A stretch of DNA of 64,000 bases from Flammulina velutipes (Eukaryota > Basidiomycota > Agaricomycetes > Agaricales > Physalacriaceae): the NCBI GenBank assembly GCA_011800155.1, contig CM022372.1, positions 2,604,001-2,668,000 on the forward strand. Reading direction: 5' to 3'. The position numbers and the translations under genes were made by a program. Positions 46,831 to 56,023 of the stretch are shown here, one piece after another. Every line of letters starts with the position of its first letter. Position 1 is the stretch's first letter. The notes under the pieces were generated by a model. That model saw only the letters and a list, made by a program, of their open reading frames with translations. It was not told the origin of the DNA and made no database searches.

Positions 46831-48108
46831 GCGGTAGTCGATCAGGAAGATGGCGTTCGCGGAACCGGCGTTTGCTCTTCGAACAGGCCCGGGATGAAAC
46901 CTTCGTACGGCGACGGTGACATAGTCCCTCTCGATTTTGGGATGCGAGCGAAGGGGAGAGGTTTGAGGTACCGTCTAGCAGGAAAACTTTTCATAACAGA
47001 TTATCATCGGGCGAAATAAACATGACGAACCCTTGTTGGTGCGGAAATCCTTGTCTCCTCCTGATCGATTGACCAAGAATGATATCCAGAGGCTCCGAGT
47101 CGGCATGCGGACTACAGCAGGCCTACGGGTGAGCAGGTTTGGAATGCTTTATCTGCGCTAGTCATGGTGGCCGCTATGTCTGTGCAGGACTGGATGCTGC
47201 CGCGCTCGTCTAGGAAGGATAGTACACCCGGCGAATAGAGACAGAGTTCAAGAGATGGTAAATATTGGTCGGCTCGCCATATCTTATCTTGTTGGTAGAC
47301 TGGTGGCTCGATGATAAATGGATGACTGGGATTGCAGAGAAGGCTTACCTCAAGTAGTACACAGTTTGCGAGGCGCGCTTGGAAGGGCGGTATGCGTGTG
47401 TCTGTTGGGCTTTCTCCAATGGTTATCCATATAAACGTGTGGGGGACTTGGAGGCAGAGCTACGGCGTGCCTCTCATGCTTCTGGTTCGCCCACGATGGT
47501 AGATAGATCTTTCAGACTGCGAACTATCAGTAAAACGACGTGGTAAGTGATCAGAGACGTACCTCCGAGGGCGACATTGTTTCAACCGACGCATTCGTAG
47601 TTCCAAGCTGCGTTTTCGAGTGGCCGCCGATGCGTACGGTTAAGCAATGGATGACAGGCAGCGGCGGTAGATGGGAATTCAATCTTCTTGGCTCGTGAAG
47701 AGTGTGTGGTTTCATGACATGCTCTTTGAGGAACGTCAGATGAGGTGACTACGAATCGAAGATAAACGCACAAAATGATACAAAGAAAGCTCGACCACTG
47801 GCTTGGATATATTTATGGGTTGGTCCATGTTGATGGTCAAGAAGAAAGCGATCACCAACCTTACCCTGTCCTCTTACCACCATGATGGAAAGTAACATTG
47901 CATTCTTCTCGACCGTTGGGTTGGTAGGAACGCCTATGAACTGGGCGACGACAACATTGGCTGCCTTATGAAGGTTGGGGATGCATGCCTGCACTGGCTG
48001 TCAACGGCGGGAGAGAAATTCCTTCTTGTCAAGCATGATGGTGTAAAGCAAAGTCGGACACGATGGAACAGCGTTTGACAGGAAACACGTTGACATCCAC
48101 CACAACCA
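46831..48108. other. Intergenic, nothing recognised; right end is DUF6535 5' flank
   Basis: No gene supported. From about 48030 the sequence resembles the upstream flank of DUF6535 loci B and E. Confidence 0.3.
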
Positions 48109-50896
48109 TGCCGTCGTTACCCAGGAGCTCTCAAAGTCGTTTGTCGTCGAACCGTTCTCGTCGAGCGTCTTATCGGGATGCAGAGCAACAAAGACGGAGT
48201 TCGAGTCGGCGTCGTTCTGTCTCCCCGCATACTCGCCGTCCACCTAGTTGATCCCCTACTCGCCCATCTGCGACCGATCCAAACAGGAAGCGGTTTGGAC
48301 CGAATGTACCCACCAACTAGCCAGGTAACCTAGCCCTCAGATGAGCAAGCGTCGATCTGAGGGCTAGGTTACCTGGCTACCCACCAACCAGGCCAGAGCT
48401 GGTGCGTTTCTTGAATAACAATCTCGCTATGCTAAAGGCTCGCTGCAGGCACGTTCGATTTTGAAGAGATTTATCCTGAGGATCCCGTCTATGAGGAACT
48501 GGGACCTAACGCTCGTGCGTGGAGAGTAAACATGGACGAGTGTGAGGTACACGACAATGATATGATCGTCGAGGCTAGGGACGGTCTGGATTTGCTCCTG
48601 GTTTTCGTACGTATACAATTCTCTACCCTCCATCTCTCCTGACATATTTCCAGGCTGGTCTCTTTTCTGCCGTTCTTACCACCTTTGTTGCACAAACATC
48701 ACAAGCTCTCTCCAACAATATACACAGTGTACACAGTGTCCAATACCCTTCCCATCATCCACACTCAATGTCCATATCGAACGCCGTTCTCAGACATCCT
48801 CAACGTCCTGATGCGTCCGATATTCACCTTGATATCCTCCGTATCATCCTCAGCCCCCGCGCAAGCCCTCCATACCTTCGTTATATCTGCAATCACATTA
48901 GCCGTACGCATCTACAAGGTTTTCTCCACCACAATATCCAATCGTCGACGACGACAACAATCCTGGCAATCATATATGTCCCCGAACGTTACCTTTCAGA
49001 CACTCAAAGAAGCAGAGTGTATCGCTGCGACGGGCGACGAAGTTGCGCGCGCGCGCGGAGGGTAATGCTCTCCTATGGCTTTATCAAATGACGTCCAACC
49101 CGCCGACCAAGAGCATTGTCCTGCAGTCCTTGGGCTGCCTTTCCGACAATGTAACACATCGATTGGCCTCGATGAACACCGACTTGAAGAAGGCTTTGGA
49201 TGACGTGATTCATGAATCTCGTTATTGGTCGATTCGTCCAGGTCAAGAAAGTCGCGCTGAGCGACTTCCACGGGCCCAACGACATGTTAAAGAACATCCG
49301 ACTGAGCGGCGCTGGTGGGAGGCTGATGCAGAGGCATTCAAGCCTCCTTTTCACCTCCTTGCTGCCATTTTGTACTATGCGCCGGCGAGATCTGTTCAGT
49401 CTCGGGGAGGGGAATCTCGAGAGTGGGATTCCATGGATTTGCTCTCACACATCCTACAGGAGAATGATGCAAAACGCCATATCCATCTCCCATCCCCACT
49501 CTGGCAACACCACATGAATCGTCTCACTATTGAACGCATGGGTGAAACCCTAATGTTATGTCGTCTTGCCCTTCCGGCCTTGAACAATGTCGAGCAGACG
49601 CCTCCGCCATTTTCTGGTGGTGTACCGATCACTGATGCCGTGGTCTCGCTCGACCATATCATTCGAAACCGATACAATCTACCTTCCCATGTGCCACTAC
49701 GTCAACTCTGTCTCATGAACGACTCCATCGTCTACAAACTATCATCCAATAGTACTTCTGGCACGAACGAGGAGGCCATCTCAGCCCTCCGGGATATCTG
49801 GGACCGGATCCCGAGAACAAATGTTGGAACTCCAGACGATTCCCAAGCCGTCTCCAAGCGCGCAGAGATGTGCTTACGGGCGGTCTTTGTCGGGGATTGG
49901 TGACACGGACTGAATGATACCGACATTCTCATCCAGTGCTACGGCTCCGTTATCGAAAAATACTACCGCCTGCGGCAGAATTCCTCCCTTTGAATTATTC
50001 CAAAAGCTTTTGGAGGAGCTGTGTTGGTCGGAGGTGTTGGCGGACAAGTTTGGTGCTTGGATTTCCCTCTTCATGAGAGGTTCATTCTACCTAGACGCTA
50101 CTGACCATCATATCGTTTTCTGTGGCTTGAGGTCACCGCTCTTCTCTCCTCGGACAAGGTTGTCCCTTCGTGCCGCGGAACACGTTGGTCACCTCACAGT
50201 CGCGTTCGTGAGAGAGCTTGCTCGAGGTTCTGAATATCTTACTCAGCAATGCATGGAATACCTTTGCACAGAGCCGGATAGACTCTTCACTGTCTGTCGA
50301 TTTCTGGCGTTAGAACTTGAGGCCAATCCTCCATCATATAGGACTATACCCGAGTACAGATTCAGAGGAACGACGCTCACAGCATACCTTGCCAGACTCG
50401 TCCGCCTTGATCCAACTCATGCCGTGTGGCAGGAAAGAACACACCACCTCATCGACATCGACCCATGGGACTGTCCATACTTCTCCATACCACAAAATGA
50501 TGAACACGTTGGGGATGTCCGGGATAAGATGCAGTTTGGTCTTAAGGTCCTAGACGATTTCTTTTCATCTGAGGTAAGTTCATGTCCCCTTCTTGCCTCC
50601 GAACTTCCGTATTGATTATTTCCCGTCAGAATCCATATCCATCCACTCCGCCTCCTCCCGAGCCGCAAACGGGACCGCAGTCATCTGTGGACTCGCACTT
50701 GCACTCGGAACCGCCAACGGTGATCTCTCTTTGGATGCCCGTCCGCTTCCTGGTCTTGTCAAGTAGGGCGTTCCGATCTGTGCAGGTATTCTCTTCGCCA
50801 GCCCTCTCAATGACCGTTCATCCCAAACGAGCCCCTTGCTATAGAACCTACTCCTCCCAGTTTGTCGAACGCGTCGTCGCATGTGATATGGTTTGA
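48109..50896 (+). pseudogene. DUF6535 family copy, multiply disrupted (locus D)
   Basis: All four exons are recognisable but broken. Exon 1 (MPSLPRSSQSRLSSNRSRRA) has a stop after PPS and is split by a foldback insertion at 48318-48379. Exon 2 (YPEDPVYEELGPNARAWRVN) is intact. Exon 3 lost about 130 codons near 48718: the sequence jumps from QALSNN to YTVYTVSN, deleting the core membrane helices and the WVNALWF and VKQWLYQY blocks. A GC-repeat expansion at about 49044-49057 shifts the frame, and TGG is followed by TGA near 49901. Exon 4 (PPPPEPQTGP to ACDMV) is still open to 50896. It cannot make a DUF6535 protein. SX2 follows on the same strand. Confidence 0.8.
48318..48379. mobile_element. 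62-base perfect foldback insertion with 9-base target duplication
   Basis: Arms 48318-48342 (TAGCCAGGTAACCTAGCC...) and 48355-48379 are exact reverse complements over 25 bases, with a 12-base loop. The nonamer CCCACCAAC stands on both sides (48309-48317 and 48380-48388) but occurs once at this place in loci B (one base different) and E. The comparison fixes it as an insertion into locus D exon 1. No coding capacity. A 9-base duplication is typical of Mutator-like elements, but the family is unassigned. Confidence 0.75.
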
Positions 50897-51496
50897 CGCC
50901 CGTGCGACGAGGATTGGCTATGTGTGCAAGTCTGTTCATATGTATATGTATGTTGCTGATGATACTTAAGTATTGGTTTCTAGCTTCGTCGTTTCCACCG
51001 GCCAGAACAGCACGACCTGAACGACGATGTATGGCAACGGGACAATAGCATATAAGTATAAGTATATAAGTATTGGGAAATCAGACCGTGTTGGCACATG
51101 TACAGCTCATGCACTCCAGGGAGAAGGAATTTTTTCGGTAACGGCTAGAGCAAGGATATAGAGATGTACCAAGGTAAGGACTTAGGCCTTAGGACTCGGA
51201 GGATCGTTCCCGGGTTTCGGACCACACTTCCGAACGTCCTTATGAAACGTGGTCTGCCCGAAATGGCAATGAACGCTTCTTGTAACCATCGGCCCATGAG
51301 AACAATGGTTTACGCACAGTAGAGGAAGTAGATTGGGCGATATTACCTGCGCACAGCTGTGGCTATTACCCCCGATGGGACGGTATCTATACGACATGAA
51401 AAGCTGTACATGGATCCAGTGTGCACAGGCCAATCGTTTCCTAGGACATTTAAAGAGGGCGGTCACTGCATCTGAAGGGTGTTCATCGCACAAGAT
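50897..51496. other. Intergenic between locus D and SX2, with SX promoter block
   Basis: Around 51050-51075 the motif ataagtat repeats a few times. The SX core promoter block GGACATTTAAAGAGGGC is at 51444-51460, 36-53 bases before the SX2 ATG. Nothing else recognised. Confidence 0.4.
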
Positions 51497-52863
51497 ATGC
51501 CTACTAATTTTCGACATGTTACCTTTCTCTGCGTTCTATTCGTTCAATTGGCTACATATTATGCATTGTACGGCCTTCCATACATGCCCGTCGTGTTTTA
51601 CGGGGACTTATATTGACTGCGCAGACCCACCACTTCGGTACCGACATCTCTCATATCAAAAGAAGGAAGCGTACTGCCTAGAGCTCGAGTGAATTCACTT
51701 GTGAAGGAAATAGTCGAGCTTGAAGGGAATAACTATACTGCTATACTCCTCAATGAGCAAGGTTATTATTCCCGCTCCTTCAAACTTGAACCGGCCTTCA
51801 AATATACGGAGGGAGAGCAAATTCCCGCCATTTTGAAACGAGTGTCAGAACCAATGTCTGAAGGGGACTCGGAGAAGATGGGTTCCATGACACATCAGGA
51901 AATCGGGTATCTGAAGAGGGTGAGTCGCCCGTTTCTACTAAACGCACCAGTTCCGTCTCACAATCTCAAGAAAACAGTCGGATTGTATTTATTCCATCAA
52001 TGGAGTCCTTCCAAGAACAAAAAAGGCTTATACGATGTCGATATTATCGTCGAAGACATCGGCGAGGCTGATCCCCCGTTCAAATCAATACACGCATGGT
52101 ACAAGGAAGATCCAGTATTATAGCAGAGGTAGCCCTATTCCACGCGCGCGGCCATATTCAAGAGACCTTACTTTGGTACGCCAACAATGACCGTGTGCTG
52201 TATGTCTCCAGTCTCGCTCGTCGACGTCGTGACTGATCCAACTTGAAGGTATAGAGATCATACTGTGCGGAACATTTTCCTTCGAAAAGCGGCTCTTGTG
52301 CAGACGACAGATGCGAAGCGAGATTCTATCGAAGGTGCTGTCATGCCCATAGACTGGGGGCCACAACGTAGATACGCAGGTGTCGTGGACGTCGCCAACG
52401 CGAATGATGCAGAAAGGCAGATTAAGGAATACTCAGATACCCTACACAGGACATTGCAGGACAGTTTCAGCATCGAACAGCTGACATACCAATTATGGGA
52501 CCGCAACGACGACCTAAGGAGGTGTGTAGAAGTCAGGTATTCTCAGACAGGAGTGTCTAACAGCCTTATTTCAGAGATGATTACTATTGGGATACATACT
52601 TCGATAAGAACCATCCTGATGGTGTGAAGTGCCGTCACGTCCTTGTCGAAACAGCAGTGCCAGACAAATATGGCCAGCAGGTGTGGATTTACAAGGTGAT
52701 TGATGGTGTGGTACAGGATGGAGATGAGAAGCCAATCAAGAAATATAATGGGTTTTTAGGCGAAAGCGCTCTCCTGCGTATTGGTAAGATTGGCCTCGAG
52801 AGCGAAGAATCGATCAGGGACTTACAGAAGGTGCGAAGTCGCATTGATAGGCGAACTACATAG
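51497..52863 (+). pseudogene. Secreted SX family copy with one frameshift (SX2)
   Basis: Signal-peptide exon 51497-51567 (MPTNFRHVTFLCVLFVQLAT), exon 2 51625-51919, exon 3 from 51971. In exon 3, after GLYDVDIIVEDIGEADPPFK and WYKED, one base is missing near 52110-52120 compared with SX1 and SX3, giving TAG; the following frame IIAEVALFHARGHIQETLLW resumes the family. Later exons (MPIDWGPQRRYAGVVDV; YYWDTYFDKNHPDGVKCRH; GESALLRIGK) are open to 52863. SX2 is far more diverged from SX1 and SX3 than those two are from each other. The otherwise good conservation suggests a recent loss or an assembly error. Confidence 0.65.
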
Positions 52864-53249
52864 ACTGACTTTTACTGGGAACTGTTAGAAGGGATTAGTG
52901 TTGCATATGGAACAGGATCCAGAGGAAGAAGAAGTATACCTACTCTACAGAGATACGCGGCAGTTGCTGGACGAGCCGAAGCAAAAGAAGCAATGGATGG
53001 AATGGGAAACCGTGGAATATGCCGATGCTGACTCGGAAACAGTACAGTCGTAGTGCCTTGGACAGCCGAAGTATCCATCTACTAGCTCGTAAATGCGGTC
53101 GTTGTTGTCGTTGGCGACATTGGCCCCTGCCACGATTCGTTAGTGCTCATCATTTCCGTCGCCGTCAATCCAAATCTTCAAGATTTTGCGCCAGTGGCAA
53201 AATTGACAAGACAGATGTCCGAGACATCCTACTGTTGGAGAGTACCGTT
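52864..53249. other. 3' flank of SX2
   Basis: Diverged version of the SX 3' region (compare 55600-55870: gaagaag, aagtat and ggccccngcca stretches). No gene supported. Confidence 0.35.
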
Positions 53250-53690
53250 TTACCGTTGTATTCTCGACACGAACTCCTCCACCGTGTCCCAGACGTCCAG
53301 TCGCGAGACCACGGATACATCACAGCTCAGTAAACTCTTCAGCACTGGATTCTCTTGTCCCCAAGTGTTTACCAGGAGGAGCTGGGGGTAACTCCTCCTG
53401 GTCTCGTAACCTTGTCAAGGGGTAGTCTGAAAGAAGAACAGGGGCAGGAAGGGTGAAGGCAGCGCAACAGCACCGAGAGGGCAAGGCGTCCAGCACAGGA
53501 TTCATGATGAAGCCATGTGTACCTTGAAAGCAGTCGATCATGACAAGGGTTAGAAACGGGAAAGCCGTCGAACCAAAGTAGGAAAGGTCATCTATCTTGA
53601 AGTACCCCGCTGGATTGCGGAACCGAAAGTGGGTGACGTTAGGCGGGAGGGACAGTAGGAAATTGGGATAACTGAATTCGTCGAAAGTCG
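53250..53690 (-). pseudogene. F-box-like gene 3' relic
   Basis: Minus strand reads RLDVWDTVEEFVSRIQ at the 5' end of the interval, matching the tail FEFWDAVDEFVGR. Upstream pieces (FPAVLTLVMIDCFQG and THFRFRNPAGYFK from about 53640-53520) resemble ACPVLSHLMVD and ITHLQFRHY. Frame breaks separate them. Confidence 0.5.
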
Positions 53691-54245
53691 TTATACTGCG
53701 GTCGGCCTTTGTGACATCGTCCTGATTTGGTATGGCGCGCGAGGTCCCAGAAAGGACGTTCTCAAAGTGCGCCGTCGCAGTTCTCGTGCGCGCAGTCTTC
53801 CTTCCATGTCTCCTTGCAGTCGTCTACTCCGATACTCCGTGACGGAGCCTATCCCTCTGCCGCGTCTACGTCCATGGCTTTGCTGTGTTCCGAAATGCGA
53901 GTCCCAACGCCAGAGCTGAATGGCGCGAAAACGACGAAATAACAAATTAAATAAACTGCGTGTGGTCGTCGACGTGAATGCAGTGGTGATGGTAGAGAGT
54001 CAGATCTTCAGACGCGACCCGGACCTACAGAACGTGCCGAAGGCAATGCCAAATACGGCTCAACACTGTGGCGTAACCAGTAATGGTCGCGTCACGACGC
54101 ACCACTGGCACTGCAGTAGTCGTTTTGGTGATCGTTGCACTGCTCGGAGATCGCTGCAAATTATGCAAATACCCTAGCACAGGTTATTCGCTTTCTGGGA
54201 CATTTAAAAAGGGCCGTAACATCATGAGCAGTCCCGTACTACAAG
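53691..54245. repeat. Upstream flank of SX3, duplicated at 28266-28690
   Basis: Inverted match to the flank of SX1, with the shared promoter block at 54198-54217. No gene supported. Confidence 0.5.
54198..54217 (+). promoter_or_regulatory. TATA-like core promoter block of SX3
   Basis: GGACATTTAAAAAGGGCCGT, 29-48 bases before the ATG at 54246, identical to the block before SX1. Confidence 0.5.
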
Positions 54246-55588
54246 ATGCCCACTGCCTTCCGGCATGCTACCCTTCTCTGTCTTCTACTCGTTCAGTTCG
54301 CCGGGTATAATGCATTGTACGGCCTTTCCTATATTCTCGTTATGTTTTCATAGACTTATCTTCATATCACAGACCCACCACTGATTCTCTCATATCGCGA
54401 TCGAGAGAGGGCACTCAGCCTGCACCCAGGGCACCACAAACAGAAATATTCGATCTCGAAGGGTTTAACTATACCGCTGTGCTCCTCAATGACCAAGGGC
54501 ATTTTTCCAGCGCCTACAAACTTGAAGAGCCCTTCAGATATGGAGAGGAGCAGCTTGTTCCCGCCATCTTGAAACGAGTATCAGAACCACTGTCTGAAGC
54601 GGATTCGCAGGGCTCCAAGACGCTTCAGGAAATCGGGTTTCTGCAGAGGGTGAGTCGTTTTCTACTACTTGGAAAACGCACAGTCTCTTACATGCATATG
54701 ATCTCAAGCCATCGGTCGACTTATATCTATATCATCAATGGACCAAGAATAAACAAGGCCTCTATGATGTCGATATTGTCGTCCAAGACGTCGGCAAAGT
54801 CGATCCCCCATTCAAACCAATAGACCAATGGTACAAGGAGATTCGTATCACGGCACGAGACGCCCTGCTTCACGCGCGTGGCCATGTCGAAGAGGCTTTA
54901 CTTTGGTATGCCCACAAAGAGCATTTGTTGTATGTCTTCAGTCATGCTCGTGATCCCCAAACTGATCCAACTTGAAGGTACCGAGATCACACTATATGGA
55001 ACATCTTCCTTCGAAAAACTGCTCTTGCACCAATCTCCAGGGCGAAGCGATACATAGGTGACATAGATCCCAGTGTCAAGGTCATGCCCATAGACTGGGG
55101 TCCACAAGCCGAATTTTCAGGTGTCGTGGATGTCGGCAACACGGGCGACGCACAAACGGAGATCGGGAAATACTCAGATACCTTGCGCTCGAGATTGAAG
55201 GAAGATTTCACTGTCGAGAAACTAGCATACCAATTATGGTCACACAATGGTGACCTGAGGAGGTGCGTACAAGTCATTCGCAGGCGGAAGCACCTAACCC
55301 TCTCATTTCAGTGAGGATTACTTTTGGAAGACATACAAAACTAAAGAGTATCCCAATGGTGTACAATGCCGCCATCTCTTCATCAGAACGACGGGGTGGG
55401 ACGAACGCGCCCAGCAGGGGATTTATAAGGTGGCCGACACTATCGTCGCAGGCGGGGAGAGAACCACTGGATATTTGGGTGAGAGCGCTATACTGCGTAT
55501 TGAGAGGATCGGCACAGGAAATGAAGAAAGTATAAGCTACTTACAGGAGGTGCGGAGTCATATTGATAGGCGAGGCAATCCAGACTGA
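54246..55588 (+). CDS. Secreted protein of unknown family SX (SX3, complete)
   Basis: Exons 54246-54316, 54373-54649, 54709-54929, 54978-55262 and 55312-55588 give 376 residues. The signal peptide is MPTAFRHATLLCLLLVQF with likely cleavage at YNA-LPTT. Introns occupy the same positions and phases as in SX1. The sequence differs mainly in the linker after the signal (REGTQPAPRAPQTE) and in the block WTKNKQGLYDVD, which is three residues shorter. No known catalytic motif; four aromatic-rich blocks (YLYHQW, WYKE, WYAHKEHLLYRDH, YFWKTYKTK) are the most conserved. Convergent with the complete DUF6535 locus E, stop codons 435 bp apart, mirroring SX1 and locus B. Confidence 0.73.
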
Positions 55589-56023
55589 CCTTCAGTAATC
55601 GTCAGAAATTGCATGTGGAAGAGGATAGAGGGAATGGAGTGGTATACACTCTCTACAGAGATGGTCGGCCGAATTAAGAGAAGAAGAAGCGATGGGTGGA
55701 AGGGGAATACGCTGGTCGTAGCAGTGCGGAAACAGTGGAGTTGTAGGAGGTGGGACGATCAAAATGTGGAAGTTGGTTCGAAATATTGGCCCCCGCCAAG
55801 ATTCGTTAACGCACTTCGATCCCGGTGGCGAGTTCCTGTTATAGCTTACTAATTACATATCGACATTCAATTTAATAGCTGCATCTTCGAAAGTTACACG
55901 CCTTTACGCGTCTCCCCAACATCATTATCTGCCTTTTCAAACGGACGGTCACGGTTCCTTCCTCTCTGTCCATTCCTCCCCAATCTCGTCACTACGCTGG
56001 ACACCTGCATGCCAGCGCACAGG
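55589..56023. repeat. Spacer between convergent SX3 and DUF6535 locus E (duplicated)
   Basis: The part to about 55870 is the inverted counterpart of 26560-26840. The rest (55870-56020) resembles the 3' flank of locus F near 60670-60790. Confidence 0.55.

Noticed and set aside
51045..51080. ataagtat short tandem repeats as a possible origin or CRISPR-like array
   Set aside because: Only a few imperfect units, no unique spacers; simple AT-rich repetition in a eukaryotic spacer.
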